NCBI GenBank assembly: GCA_030549205.1
Contig: JAUKTV010000011.1
Coordinates: 434,001 to 498,000, forward strand
DNA: 64,000 nucleotides
Reading direction: 5' to 3'
Source: Apiosordaria backusii
Taxonomy: Eukaryota; Ascomycota; Sordariomycetes; Sordariales; Lasiosphaeriaceae
Made by a program: the position numbers and the translations under genes. Of this stretch, positions 21,993-33,488 are shown one piece after another. The notes under the pieces were generated by a model. The model made no database searches. It saw only the letters and a program-made list of their open reading frames with translations, and was not told the origin of the DNA. How positions within the stretch are numbered: position 1 is the stretch's first letter; every line of letters begins with the position of its first letter.

Positions 21993-22913
21993 CTTCAGCT
22001 TACGGACAACGATCATGGCGCACCCAGCGCAGGTGTACGGCATTAGCTAAATACAAACTGTCGTTCGTTGTCAATAATGACCAAAACCTCAACATCACAT
22101 TCCGCGTTGTCCAGCCCACATCGAGATCGTTTTGTGCCTGTTGTGCTGCATCGTGATGGCTTCGCCCAAGGCCTCAAGTCTTGGCACCCCCTGAACCCCT
22201 GATTTACTTCACCAACAAACACAAATTATGCCATTCCATTCGCACAATCCCTTGACCACTCACGCCTCGTCTTCTCACCCAATGCCACATGCCCAACATC
22301 GAATGCATGTCAACATGCTACTCGATGGTGTGATCACACCCACACGGCCGGAACGGAATTGGGTGGCGTCAAGCTTTCCACCTCTTCCGATCCCCCTCCT
22401 TCCCGCCTTCCCTTTTGGTAAATTCCCGCTGTCCATGATTGCGCCTTATCTCATTCTGAGACAAACCCAACCTCCACCACTTCCGTCCTATCTCGAGATA
22501 GACACGAATCGATTACAGGTGGAAAGTTCCCCAGGGTGGTATTGCCACCAGAAAAACCCCGGATCCGACGCCAGGATTACGAGTGATGATGATGCATTAT
22601 CCATGGGGGGATGAGCAACAAATACCTACCGGCCGTAGCTATTTCGCCTCCCCCTCATTCACCATACCCAAAGGGGAGGGAGACGCAGCACGGTGAGGTA
22701 GGTGGAGTGGGTCTGACGCAGGCGGGAGGAGTAGAAAGTGCCGCAGAGACGGCTTGAAAGAGCGAGCTGAGCTGGTTATCTCGCGTCGCGAGGTACACAT
22801 CTACCTGTGTACAACACGAGGACGGGGAAAAGGGGGGTGGATTTAATGCAGGTTGGAGGGGGGAGGGGAGGCGAGGAGGACCCGCGGAGGCGGATAAGAG
22901 CTGGAATTTGAGG

Positions 22914-23022
22914 CGAAGTACACAGTGTTCACGAGGACGGTGACAGGGGAAGCGGATCTGACCCAGCCAAAGTACACAGTGTACACGAGGACGGTGAGAT
23001 AGGAAGCGGATCTGGTTCAGTC
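22914..23022. repeat. Two-copy 60-bp direct repeat
   Basis: Both copies contain AAGTACACAGTG, then ACGAGGACGGTGA, then GGAAGCGGATCTG. The second copy extends to ACACAGTGTACAC, which is palindromic. No gene is nearby. Confidence 0.75.
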
Positions 23023-24049
23023 TGGAGGAGGCGAACCGCGGAGGTATGGCCAGCATGGGAATAGTGTCAGATGCAACCGAGGAGGAGGACGTCACGGTAC
23101 TGGGCTCAACTGTTCACACATGCCCCGCTTCCGCCTTCCCCGTCCATGCCCTCCACGCCCTCCACACCATCAATATATCCATCCTTGACAGCGATCCGGC
23201 TCTCATAGATGAGAGAGATGAGAGAAGCTGAACTTGAAACTGACCAAGGGTAGCAACCTAGAAAGAAAGAGGTAGGTATCAAGCGAAGATACCCGCTATA
23301 CCCGACCACATGGTACACCCTCTGGGCCGTCTGGGCGGCTCTCATCGGTCTTCTCACAATCCCATCTCTAAACACTATCAAGGATTTAACGGCCGTTAGA
23401 TAGTGGCGTAGCAATATCAAAGCAAGTTGACGTCGACTTGACGTGATCAAGCAAAACTCGAGTCAAGTCTGGACCATGATAACATCGAGATCGACATGTG
23501 AATTGTAAACCACCTCCCCAAAAGGGACTTAGTTTCAGCTCGGTGTGTTTTTTTCTTTTCGATCCGATATCAATGTTTGCTCACCGGACATGGATTATGA
23601 GATGACTCGCTACCAATGATACTTTGACACCCCGGTGCCGACCCAGCTCTGTGGAAGTGTGTTGGAAAGGATATTTTTCTTGCTGCACGTTTACGAGGCT
23701 ACCTAGCCTGTCATCTTGTCTTGGGAGCTGACCGGCCGTTTTGAGTGGACATGGCGTTACCGTTCCTGTTGGCCGTTTGAGATTGATGTTTGGCGTTTGA
23801 CGTTTGGGTTCGGACGGCGCTACCGGTTTCCCACCAGCAGATCGGGCAGTTTGTGGCTTTCGGCTTTGAGGCTGGTCCCAGCGGAGCTTGGACTAGGGAA
23901 TGGATTCAACGACATCTCATGGATTGGCTTTGCGGGGGGAAGTTCATGGGGTACATGAGTCTTATGTTTTGTGTTTCTGTGGTAAGGAGCGGTGTTGTAA
24001 ATAGTTACAAATAAGCCAGCCAAACAAACACACTAAGTCTAGATCCAAA

Positions 24050-24170
24050 CCAATATTTTTGTGCCTTTCCCTTTTCCTTGAAAGTGAGACTCAAACAGTG
24101 TTTTTGTGCCTTTTCCTTTTCCTTGAAAGCCAGACTCAAACAGTGTTTTTGTGCTTTTTCCTTTTTCCTC
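24050..24170. repeat. Tandem repeat, about 45-50 bp period
   Basis: Nearly three copies of TTTTTGTGCCTTTTCCTTTT, then CCTTGAAAGCCAGACTCAAA, then CAGTG, just beyond the 3' end of the first member of the small-gene array. Confidence 0.8.
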
Positions 24171-24320
24171 TAAAGCCAACAACATTGCAGAAATTCCAAA
24201 GAAGCCTGAACGAAACCAACGTAAATCCGAGCAAAGGTACAAACAAAGTGAAGTGTGAAGTGGGTCCAGTGATATCCCAGGGAAGCTCAGACCACAGATA
24301 TCATGGCGCTCCCAAAGAAG

Positions 24321-24998
24321 TCAGTACAACTCTCTCTTGAGCATGTGGGCGAAGGGGTCCCATCTTCCACCAAGGCCGTTCAACAACCTGGTGACCGCGA
24401 CGATACTGTCCAGCTCGCGGTGCATTAACCATATCTTGTCTTCCGCTGCCTTGAGCGTTTCATCGACCTTCTCAGCCTCTGCCACGAGTTGTTCAAGGGT
24501 GATGGTGTTGGGATACATGTCAGAAGATCGAAAGAGATGGGCGCTGTGTTTCCAAGTGGCCATATTGTAAGCTACTTCGGAGACGGCAGGACTTTGACGC
24601 ATAGCGCGTCCGTTGTCGTTAAGCCACTCGAGGACATCGTGGAACTCGACTGCGGCAGCGTGGTCCGCGTCGTCTTCCGGGTGAAGCGCAATGATGTGGT
24701 CAAGATCGGCCAGCGAGAAATCCTTGTTCATCACACGGATCTGGCGCTCCATTTCAGCCAGAAGGCGGGTCTCTTCGCGGCGGTAAGCAAGCGAAAGGTC
24801 GATGAGGGCGCGGATGCGAGTATGGAGGGTGTCAGCTTGGACATTGCCCCTCCCAACGAGCTCCTTGACTAACTTGAGCTGAGAGTCGGCGATGGTGGTG
24901 TAGGGAGGAGGGTTTCCAACAGGGCCACCGCGCTGCTGGCGGCCCTTGCGGAAGTGGTCTTTGGTGGCCTGGAAGAGTTCTCGAACTCTGTTGGCCAT
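24321..24998 (-). CDS. Array member 1: uncharacterised helical protein
   Basis: 225 residues from ATG 24998; the frame stays open upstream to 25049 but without ATG. A basic start (MANRVRELFQATKDHFRKG) and a Pro/Gly link precede a helical body with AYRREETRLLAEMERQIRVM and a LEQLVAEAEKVDETLKAAED coiled-coil-like helix, then GGRWDPFAHML. This end aligns with the C-terminal half of other members, while the AGW block is poorly preserved. A TATAAAT-like element lies on the minus strand at 25131-25140, about 135 bp upstream. Function is unknown. Confidence 0.6.
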   Translation of the reverse strand: MANRVRELFQATKDHFRKGRQQRGGPVGNPPPYTTIADSQLKLVKELVGRGNVQADTLHTRIRALIDLSLAYRREETRLLAEMERQIRVMNKDFSLADLDHIIALHPEDDADHAAAVEFHDVLEWLNDNGRAMRQSPAVSEVAYNMATWKHSAHLFRSSDMYPNTITLEQLVAEAEKVDETLKAAEDKIWLMHRELDSIVAVTRLLNGLGGRWDPFAHMLKRELY

Positions 24999-26052
24999 GG
25001 CGGGTGTCGGGTGAGGGGTTGAGGTGGAGAGTTGTGTGTGGTTGTACAATGGTTGCAGTGTGTAGAAGCTTGAGACGAAAACCTGAGAGGCGTGGGGAGT
25101 CAGTGTTGCGATGAAAGTGAAGTCGTGCAGAATTTATAGACAGACGACCCACCCAGCGAAGTCGGGCTCTGGACTGAGATGTCCCTCGCTCTCACATGCC
25201 TCCAAGCTCTCTGGTCCCCCCAAGGCACTTCTGACAGCTACCCCGGGAGCGGGAGCCTTACCCGCTGGAGCTCAGATGAGAGCCTCTGCCTGAGGTACCC
25301 GCTGGGAGTCACACTCTAACCGAAAAGAGTCGTGAGTCCTCGCCTGCGATCGATAGCACTGGGATATGCGTCTCTGACCCTGCTGAGATGAAACATTGAA
25401 TGACCTCAGAGTGGCTCTAGTAAGGCATCATCGGTCCCGAGATATCGTAGGCCAACTCAGTGACTCTATAGCTATCGCTCAAGTCATGATCCATGTCAAC
25501 CTGAAAGATGAGGTGCAAAGTAGGGGTCCCAGAGGGCGCGCACTGTGCAAACCACGCAGTCGGAGCTCGTAGTGGACTCTAGATGACACCCCAGAGGCAC
25601 ACAGGGGGCGTATCTAGCCTCATTTGACCCTCCATCGTTCGAGCCGTTCCGACTAGGAACATTAACCGAAAGCTTATTTCCCCAGAACGACAGGGGAGGG
25701 CATTGATAGCCAACAGTGCCTTCCTTTTGGGGTAGTATGTTCCGCCTTCAGGATATCGGCCCCTGATGTCTGGCAGGTGACGGCCAAGGCAACCATGGGA
25801 CGGCACTTGAGATGGCAGCAGTTGACAGCTCTGATGTCGTGATAGGAACAAGGAACGGGACATGACACCAGCACTGGGAGAGGAGCGATCCATGCAAGCA
25901 TCGAGCAAGCACAAAGATCGAAAATCTGTATTTTACGCCAATGTGTATCTACCCAAGCATCTGTCCCTTCTTTTTGTTTTTGTAAGAGACGACATCGAAA
26001 TTACGTACAGGAACAAACAAGCCAAATGACAACGAATCTATCCCAACCTTGC
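24999..26052. other. Spacer between array members 1 and 2
   Basis: About 1.05 kb. It contains the probable promoter of member 1 near 25135. No coding frame is supported, and no convincing relic of the family was seen. Confidence 0.5.
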
Positions 26053-26958
26053 CTAGTCGAACAGGACGATGCTGATAGGCTCAACAAAGGGGTCACGATC
26101 CTCGCGCTCCAACTCATACAGGATACGAGACATCTTGTCAATCAAAAACTCCAAACCAGCGATCTCCTCCGTCATCAAAACAAGATTATAACTGGCCTCA
26201 TCATCGAAATCCCGCAAAAGAGAGTTGCTTGTCGGGGCAATGGGGTTCTCCAGTCGCCTGATGATGTCCAATTGCAGCGGGAGCGAGATGTGGGATGGGT
26301 GTAGAACAGGAACACGAAAATTGAGCCATTTCCAAACCTCCATCCGTTCGCCTTTGGAAACGAAATCCATTTGGCGTCTCCAAGTTCCGTTGTCATCCTC
26401 CTCGTGTCCAAGATGTAGTCCCGGGTCTTGGGCGCGATCAGGCGTCTGCTCTAGAGGCAGGGCTGGGTAATTGACTTGATCGTGCGATCCCTGTAGGCCC
26501 AGGTTAGGGTAATCAATGTCGTCTTCGGTCTGGGCAGATAGGACTATCTCGTACTCGTCAGAGGACACGTCGCTCCCATTGTCCGTGCCATTGGCAACAG
26601 AGCAGGGCTCGAAGGTCATAGTGAAATTGCTCATCATGTCCCAGTTGCTCATCGACTCAGGAGGAGGAGGAGCAGCAATAGCTGCGTTCTCTTCGACCTC
26701 GAGTGGCAGAGGAACAAGAGAGGGGTCGATAGGGTTGAGGGGAAGTTGGTCGGCAGGCTCTGGCGGGTAGTAACTCCACATGAGAGGGATACTCGCATCC
26801 AGGCCATCAAAAAGACGGTTGGTCTGGTGGCGGAGTTGACGCTCAACGAAACAATGGTCAGAGTAAGTCCTCTGCCAATGCTGGAGCTTGGTGATGACTG
26901 CCAGAAGTTTGGCCAGCACAACACGCTTGTTGACGGTGTTCTGGCCCTGGGAGTTCAT
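26053..26958 (-). CDS. Array member 2: larger, with acidic insert
   Basis: 301 residues from ATG 26958 (MNSQGQNTVNKRVVLAKLL); another in-frame ATG at 27036 is possible. The N-terminal helix and the C-terminal helix pair (LPLQLDIIRRLENP, then MTEEIAGLEFLIDKMSRI) fit the array family. Between them lies a long Pro/Asp/Glu-rich, low-complexity insert of about 150 residues that replaces the AGW region. It ends VEPISIVLFD, similar to YLLFDE of member 5. A TATA-like GATAAAAAG lies at about 27062-27070. The insert could alternatively mark an unrelated fusion. Confidence 0.55.
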   Translation of the reverse strand: MNSQGQNTVNKRVVLAKLLAVITKLQHWQRTYSDHCFVERQLRHQTNRLFDGLDASIPLMWSYYPPEPADQLPLNPIDPSLVPLPLEVEENAAIAAPPPPESMSNWDMMSNFTMTFEPCSVANGTDNGSDVSSDEYEIVLSAQTEDDIDYPNLGLQGSHDQVNYPALPLEQTPDRAQDPGLHLGHEEDDNGTWRRQMDFVSKGERMEVWKWLNFRVPVLHPSHISLPLQLDIIRRLENPIAPTSNSLLRDFDDEASYNLVLMTEEIAGLEFLIDKMSRILYELEREDRDPFVEPISIVLFD

Positions 26959-29470
26959 ACTGGGTGGTATGCTGAGTGGTTTTGGAGTCTTGATTGTAGG
27001 GAGCTTGCGAAATGGTTTGAGGGGAAAATCCCACATCACTCGGGAGGGGAAGCAGCTGGCCTTTTTATCTCTCAAAGCTGCAGCGATTCTCCGATATCAA
27101 GCGCCCCTAGCCACAGTACAAGATACAAAGGGCAGCAAAGTGGTACAAGCATATTCACATAACGACCCACAAACTTGAAGGGGTGAGAGAGGTCCACCGA
27201 GAACTGCCCTCCATGTCGGTCCCGAACATCTCAGATCTCCACCCATCCAGGATAGGTACCAGCGTTCCGACCTCATGCTTTTCAATGGTATCCGTATCAT
27301 CCGTTTTGCAGACACATCAAGGGTGCAGTTACAAGCTGTTGGACCACAACCAGGTTGTTAGCGCATTCGCGATCAACTTATAACGCCACCGTGTTTACTC
27401 GGGACCAATGCTCCTGCCCCATTGATATGAGACAAGGTAATCTACCTCCTTGACATGAAAGTTAACTTCATATCTTCCAGGTTGTTACGAACACTGTACA
27501 GTAATTCGTGCCATCTGATTTCTCAGATTCACCTGCACTCCTGCTTCACCCATCCATCTCTCTCTCCATCCACCTCTCGCGTCCGTCTCTCCCGTCCGCC
27601 CACCCGTCCGTCTCTCCCGTCCACCCACCCGTCCATCTCTCCCATCGACCTCTCCCATCGACCTCCCCCGTCCACCTCTCCGGCCCACCTTTCCTCGTCC
27701 TTTTCTCCCTATCCACCTTTGCCATCAGTCCTCACCCATCCATCTCTATTCCTAAATAAGTATTTCCCATCCATTCCTCCCCACTTTGACTCCATCATCT
27801 CTATCCATACCCTCCTGAACCTTCTTCTCCCACTGCTGCTCTATTCGATCACCATTTTGAATATTCTCGTTTAATCATATTCTCTAAACGCTACCCTTCT
27901 TCCCACTCCCTCCACGTGATAGTCAGCTTTCATGGTGTAATTCTTGTGGCCTATTTGCGTTTCGACCGCGCCTGCGTACCTATGGACTGTATCAAACATA
28001 GAGCTGTACTAACAAGCAAGCCATGCCAGTGACAACCCTGATCGTGGAACTGTTTACATGTGGAGTTTAGGGATCAGGCATGTAGCTACGTACAAGAAGT
28101 TCCATGACATGAATCGCATCTGCTTCCAAGTGATTCCATCCACCCTCTATCTTCGCAAGACCGACACGACCCACCTGCAGGATTAGCTAGGCATGGTTCA
28201 TATTTTGTCAATATGACGTCTTCACACTCCATGATACGGACGTTACACCTCCCCCATCCGAGGGCCTCATCCGACGAGGGCGTGTGAATCCGATGGGGCC
28301 ATCTCTGGACATGCTTGGGAGTCGCGTCGAGACGCTCTAGCCTCTCCAAGCATAGTCTGAGGCAATAATTCTCGCGTTTGACGGGGATTGAACGAGGAAC
28401 TTGTGGCATTCAGTTCAGGCAGATAACAGGTACTTCCCAGGTTGGTTGTCGAGGCCGGCCAGGTGGTGTGGCTCTGACTTCATGTTGCTGGACTACCTCC
28501 GCCTCGGTCATGTCCTCTAGGGATTTGACTAAGGTATCTACTGATAAGCTTACCTAAAAAAGTGACTGGCTGATGGTCTAGAACGTATTGTACATAACTC
28601 TGTGGTCTTGATGACTTGGTTCATGATCAAGGAGTTTGTGATGGTCGAGTTCCTCCTGAGTGACGGAAGACGCAGGTCTATTGAGAAGTCGAAGTACCTT
28701 TCGGCAGCCTCGGGGTTGAGAACCACCTGGTCTCCAGGAATTCTTCAAGATTTCTGGTGTTGTTTGCGGCCGATCTCTGCTCTTGGGTGATACAGAGAGT
28801 CGGTATCGCGCTGGTGGCGTCTTACTTTCTCAACATTTCTGCCTACCTTATGCATCGTGGCTGGAACCGGCAGTCTCAGGTACTGACTATTGAAATTAAA
28901 GAAGCACCAACCGCATGATGAAATTACCAGTACCAGCAGGTATCCATAGCAATACGAACTGGTAGCGTGGTACTTGAATTAGGATATCTTCATGATCTCG
29001 CATAGGGTCGAAGGGTGGTGTGCCCATCAAGAAAGATTCGAGACCAACCAGAATAAACTGTGTTTGCCTCAACAAGCACCCGAAAAGCCATGGATGAGGG
29101 CCTGGCGCTGGTGGGAAGCGCAGAAGGTGGTTCGGGCTCAGATTGGGGTCGATCTGAGAGAGGATGGCCGTAGTACTCCAACACTCTGGCAAAGGTAGGC
29201 ATGGTGTTGATCTTTTTTGGATCTTGATTTTTTTTTTTTTTTGAAGCGAGTAATTCTGCTCTGGATTGTGCTTTGAGCTGCGACTTACAACAGTGACAAA
29301 GAAAATGTGGTGGCTGTTTGCCCATCCTCCGGGTTACAGTTGAATGCTGCCCCCAAATGTTCCCTTACGGTCGGGGTTGCTCTTCTCCCTCCAAAGGCAT
29401 CACCCACATCTTGAAACGCTTGCAGTTCCTACGTTCCATTATTCTTTCTCCGGTGTACTAGACATCATCA
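26959..29470. other. Gene-poor spacer in the array
   Basis: About 2.5 kb. A C/T-rich block at 27.53-27.85 kb is a loose CCATC/CCGTC minisatellite. Frames at 28.1-28.4 and 28.9-29.3 kb are open but without recognisable protein features. A T15 run lies at about 29228. Confidence 0.5.
27540..27740. repeat. Pyrimidine-rich CCATC/CCGTC minisatellite
   Basis: Irregular repeats of CTCTCCCATCCACC and CTCTCCCGTCCACC types, about 13-15 bp apart, on an almost pure pyrimidine strand. No coding role is likely. Confidence 0.7.
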
Positions 29471-29494
29471 TCCCTGGGTCAGAGGGTTTGACAT

Positions 29495-29605
29495 ATGCCG
29501 TCGTCTGCCCCAAGTGGAAGCCTCAAAGCCATGGTCCTCCGCGATCTCGCCCAACCGCTTGCGCAGTGTGGTGAAACCTCCCCGGAGCTGGAGGGAACTC
29601 TCGTG
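29495..29605 (-). pseudogene. Relic of an array-family gene (central segment)
   Basis: A minus-strand stretch reads TTLRKRLGEIAEDHGFEAS, matching the segment just before the AGW block in other members (for example LYDLLDNIAEDWGF of member 7). It ends in a stop soon after. No start or further domains are attached. It may be the displaced middle of member 3, which breaks off at exactly this position about 1 kb upstream. Confidence 0.4.
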
Positions 29606-29677
29606 GAAAAAGGTATCTTCAACCTCACAATACTAAAGTAATCGTACCTTTAAGAGAGCGGGCTCTAGTCCTAGGGT

Positions 29678-30721
29678 TCACAGGCTTGTAGTTTGGCATG
29701 GTGTGATTGTTGATGTAGTCGAGTCCAACGGCCCGTGAACTGTGACCTTCGAGTTCTTAGATGAGCCACCACCAGTAGCTGGCTGTTTTGAGGATGTTCC
29801 CTCCGAAAAATAGCCCCTGGCCTCCCTTTTGTATCCCAGATCAGGTGCCCTGGTGGGGGCAGAAAGCCTTGTATTCAAAAGCTTCGCCATTCTGCACTCC
29901 TGGTGAGGATCGGAAGGTGTGATGAAGGTACGTGCCGGTGGGTTAGGGGTGCCCATTGAGGTGAGTTCTGTGATATTGGGCTGAAAGGTTACCGAGAGGG
30001 CCAAGATGATTCGTCTGCCTCGCTTCTCTGCCATATTCGCCTTGTTTCCACCAATATTCTTGTTGATGTGGAAGACACGGATCATCGCAAATCTCATTGA
30101 AGCGGCGCGCGCCCACTTCACGCGATTATGCCAAACCTCTTTCATCCCTCGCACTTTTCTCCTGGTCGCTTGTGCAATCATGTGCTCCAAGTCCTCCTGC
30201 TTTGGAAGGATCATGTTATCCGCAGTCCTCACCTGGATCAGGCTTGGCTCTTTCTTCAACAGCTCTTCGAATGCGCGGTAGGCCTCTGATGTGAGGGTTT
30301 TCTTTTCTTGTTGGCGGCGCTTTGCTCCAGCCACTTCTCCTTGCAAGACTCGAACAAGTCGTTGAGCGACCTCAATCCTTTCAAACCTTTTGGCATAGCC
30401 CTTAAGGTCAATGTAGCCATGGAAAAGCGCTTTGCTAGCTTCCTCTGGCCACCGGAAGGCCACTTGATGCCTTCGTCGCGGGTGGTCTTGAGAGTGCGGT
30501 AAGCGACCTGTTGCTCGGCTGCGCATGAGAGTTGGCAGCGCAGAGATCCAAGATGGTTTAAGAGCCGTAGGTTGGTGGCCTGGAGGGCCCTCCAGTGATC
30601 TCATGGAAAGCTGGCTCAGGGGGGTGGACTTTGTGGTGTAGTCGTCATGCAGGTTCTTGATCATCTGCTTCATACGATGAATCGCGGTGATCCCATCATG
30701 AATAGCCCTGAGATTATGCAT
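29678..30721 (-). CDS. Array member 3: family N-terminus joined to a different C-terminus
   Basis: 347 residues from ATG 30721, chosen because MHNLRAIHDGITAIHRMKQM aligns with the MHN(L/I) starts of members 4 and 9; an upstream in-frame ATG exists at 30811. After about 35 residues the family match stops and a basic, Gln/Arg-rich helical sequence follows (RFERIEVAQRLVRVLQGEVA, later HMIAQATRRKVRGMKEVW). The tail is Ser/Thr-rich. The join could reflect an insertion, a frameshift or a missing intron. A family fragment lies just downstream at 29.5 kb, which supports disruption of an older copy. Confidence 0.5.
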   Translation of the reverse strand: MHNLRAIHDGITAIHRMKQMIKNLHDDYTTKSTPLSQLSMRSLEGPPGHQPTALKPSWISALPTLMRSRATGRLPHSQDHPRRRHQVAFRWPEEASKALFHGYIDLKGYAKRFERIEVAQRLVRVLQGEVAGAKRRQQEKKTLTSEAYRAFEELLKKEPSLIQVRTADNMILPKQEDLEHMIAQATRRKVRGMKEVWHNRVKWARAASMRFAMIRVFHINKNIGGNKANMAEKRGRRIILALSVTFQPNITELTSMGTPNPPARTFITPSDPHQECRMAKLLNTRLSAPTRAPDLGYKREARGYFSEGTSSKQPATGGGSSKNSKVTVHGPLDSTTSTITPCQTTSL

Positions 30722-30811
30722 TCTGAAAGCTTGGGAATTCGTGATGGTGGGCAAGGAAGAGAATGAGAGATGGTTTTCAAGCCACAGCTCTTGTCGTTTC
30801 GAACTTGGCAT

Positions 30812-31274
30812 TGACCGTGGCAAGCTTCTGTTGTAAGTGTTTCATCTAAAAAGTATACCCCTTGAAGAACCATAGGAAAGATTGCTATCGGTTTGCTTCT
30901 ACAGCCCCAGCTGTGCAGAAGTGAAAGGAGGCAAGTTGAACATTGTTAGGGCATCTGACCTGATTAGAGCTGCTTTGGTAAACTAAGGCCTATCCCTTTC
31001 ACCCCCCAATGAAGCGCCCGCAGCCCTTTGGCACCTGAGGTTGAGGTAAACAGAGGGACCTACTCCATAAGGTAAGTCAACCTTGTGGGTGTAACTTCAT
31101 GTTTCCACAAGAGTGAAACTTAAAGAAACTCAGGCGGGTAGAATCACAGTCATTCAGCAATAAATGAGGTATATATAAGATACATGGGTGAGTAATTCCG
31201 AAAATATTAAGGATATACATGTAGATACCAAGATTTATGTTAAAGAAACATAGGTAGTCTATACATCGTACACC
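30812..31274. other. Spacer between members 3 and 4
   Basis: AT-rich in 31.1-31.27 kb with TATATAAG-type motifs. No gene is visible. Confidence 0.5.
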
Positions 31275-31862
31275 TTAAGCATCACCACCTGATGTCCCTG
31301 CAAATGTCCGATCCGTCCGTCGGTGTGCCCCCGACATCTCTCCACCTCCTGAATCAGCATCCGCATGCCTTTCCAAAAGCTCCAATCCAGGGAAGGTCCT
31401 CCCTCTGCCTTCGATGTTGTCTATCCCCCTCCGAAGCCGAACGACTTGAGTTTCGATGTTGACAAGATCCTGAGAAAGACTCCTCTTTGCAGTCATAGTC
31501 ACCTCATCAATGGCTCGCATGCGGTCGTGAGACGTGTTTGGCCAGTTGTCAATATCCGAGAGCCATTGATCGAGTACGTATTGATTCGGGATGGTCTGAG
31601 AATGCTCATCGCTCACGAGACTTCGGACGTAATCATTTCTGCAGAGCAGTTGATAAATACGCCGCCTTAGCCAGTCGGCGATGAACCTTTTGGGACCCGT
31701 TGTATAGAAGGTCGTCGTAATCCCGTGTTGCTGCTCGATTTCGAGCAGGATGATGGCGAGTTGGTTTGATAGTGTGAAGTAGTTATCATGTGCGGTGGTG
31801 ATTTGTATTCTCAGCTGGCGAATGGCAGCGATGTTTTCGCGGACTCCATGTAGATTGTGCAT
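31275..31862 (-). CDS. Array member 4: uncharacterised helical protein
   Basis: 195 residues from ATG 31862. It starts MHNLHGVRENIAAIRQLRIQ like members 3 and 9. The middle has LEIEQQHGIT, then RFIADWLRRRIYQLL, the AGW-equivalent. The C-terminal helix has IETQVVRLRRGIDNIEGRGR and then FPGLELLERH, a variant of the TPGG motif. The tail is Gly/Arg/Thr-rich. A TTTATAAC element on the minus strand at about 32009-32016 may be its TATA box. No signal peptide is seen. Confidence 0.65.
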   Translation of the reverse strand: MHNLHGVRENIAAIRQLRIQITTAHDNYFTLSNQLAIILLEIEQQHGITTTFYTTGPKRFIADWLRRRIYQLLCRNDYVRSLVSDEHSQTIPNQYVLDQWLSDIDNWPNTSHDRMRAIDEVTMTAKRSLSQDLVNIETQVVRLRRGIDNIEGRGRTFPGLELLERHADADSGGGEMSGAHRRTDRTFAGTSGGDA

Positions 31863-32960
31863 TTTAATCGAGTTGTAGGTGATAGTCTTGAGAGACGATG
31901 CGTCAGGAATGTTTGATGTTGATTGCACTAGAAGGGTTTGAATGGGTTGTGATGGAAGGAGAGGGAGAAAGAGATCTGACAAACAAACTTTTAGACTTGG
32001 GGTTCAAAGTTATAAACCCTAAGTGGCGTAAGAAGCTTCCAGACACATAAGTCTGGAGGGGGTCGTAAGCCCTGCGAGCAAGCTTTTGGACACCGTAAGT
32101 AAAGGCTCGTGATATGATAAGTGAGAGCCAATTTAAGCTTCGGGGCGTCGTGGTATGTGGAGTTCATACCTAGACAAACAAAATCTTATCTTCAAAGTTT
32201 TCTCTGGATCACGTTACTAGCATGAGGACCAAAGCCCTGAACTCACACTTTCCAAACAAAAACGCTGAGAATTATTGCTGTGGTAGAATCTCTTCATGCT
32301 ATCACTGATAAAATGCATCATACGTAGGACAGCTGACCTCTTCTATACCTCTATCAGCATTAAAATGAGAGGAACGCAGGACACTGTTCCCTTTTATAAC
32401 AGTTCACCCCTTGATGTTTTCTTGTACAAGGGACCAAGCATACTCAGACGTTGGCCAGATTCTCCAAGCCCCCCTCTTGATGGTTCTGACATTTCCATTG
32501 GCCTCTTTCTTATCTAGGTCATCCCGTCTCGAAGCGTTCTCATTGGGGTCTTTCGTGAGAATTGTGTTGACCTTGATAACCTCTGCGCCAACATTCGAAG
32601 CTGCCTGAGAGTGTGGCGTGGTATTGAACTCGCCACACCTCAGCAGCGTCCACACCCACGCCAATGCCGAGAGACACACCTTCGGCTCTCTGACCGCGGT
32701 ACATGGCACATTTCCAGCCTAGCCCAATACAAATGTCGAAGTGTTTCGTCTGTTTGCATTGCACATGGTAGGGCCGGGTATCTTTCTGTTGCAGCGTTGG
32801 CAACACCATCGTTGATCCGTGGCGCATTTTTCCCCACCGCATGTTAAGGTTTCGTGTCCAGATCAAGCCATCGGCCTTTTTGTGTCTCCTCAAATAGTTC
32901 GTCGCAGGCAGGGCATTCCCAGCTCATCCTGATGCTGGTTTAGCCGCCTTCCAAGTCCTC
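31863..32960. other. Spacer between members 4 and 5
   Basis: About 1.1 kb without supported genes. Open frames near 32.4-32.9 kb on both strands overlap each other and look random. Confidence 0.5.
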
Positions 32961-33488
32961 CTACTCATCAAAGAGAAGGTATCGCCAAGGAATCCCGTCC
33001 TTTCCGTTCCGAGCTCTTTCCAGCTCGTACTTCACCCGAACACGAGCGCATCTTATCTCGTTTAGACTCCGAAAGGCTGTCTTCTTGGCCTCTTCTACAG
33101 AATCCCTGATCTCCATCAGGCGCCACCGGCTGGTGCTGGGATTGTTGACTTCGTCCGCGAGCAAGCGAAGGGCTGTGTTGGAAGGCAGGTTGTCGGCTGC
33201 GTCGAGCGCATCCTGGACGAGGCCGTTGTCCAAGTCCACAACTTCATCAGCCACCATGTACACCCAGCCCGCGACAATGCCGGTAGAGTCGCCAGGAGGG
33301 TAGTTCTGGGCCATCAGTTGTTGAGCTTGGGCAACGGTGAATCCCTGCTGATGAGCCACTTGGTCCACGTGGTTGACAAGAGCGTCGGCACTGGTTCGGT
33401 AGGTGTTGTAGGCAGAAATGAGGGAGCTTTTTGCACGCTCTATGGCTTTGATGGTCTTGCGTATTGCTTGGACGTCGAGGTCAGACAT
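32961..33488 (-). CDS. Array member 5: uncharacterised helical protein
   Basis: 175 residues, a clean minimal example of the family. The N-terminal helix is DVQAIRKTIKAIERAKSSL. Then come VDQVAHQQGFTVAQAQQLMA, GIVAGWVYMVADEVVDL, a LRLLADEVNNPSTSRWRLME segment, and a C-terminal basic helix ending GKDGIPWRYLLFDE. The start ATG at 33488 follows the AIRK alignment with member 6, its adjacent and closest paralogue. Function unknown. Confidence 0.7.
   Translation of the reverse strand: MSDLDVQAIRKTIKAIERAKSSLISAYNTYRTSADALVNHVDQVAHQQGFTVAQAQQLMAQNYPPGDSTGIVAGWVYMVADEVVDLDNGLVQDALDAADNLPSNTALRLLADEVNNPSTSRWRLMEIRDSVEEAKKTAFRSLNEIRCARVRVKYELERARNGKDGIPWRYLLFDE

Larger units (their letters stand above)
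21767..24320. other. Gene-free region with several short tandem repeats
   Basis: About 2.5 kb between the symporter and the small-gene array. Three separate minisatellites lie at 21.9, 22.9 and 24.1 kb. No frame is protein-like. The repeat density rises toward the array at 24.3 kb. Confidence 0.55.

Noticed and set aside
28378..28400. GGGATTGAAC, reminiscent of a tRNA T-arm on the minus strand
   Set aside because: The flanking bases do not pair as a T-stem, and no D-arm or anticodon arm is found at the right distance.
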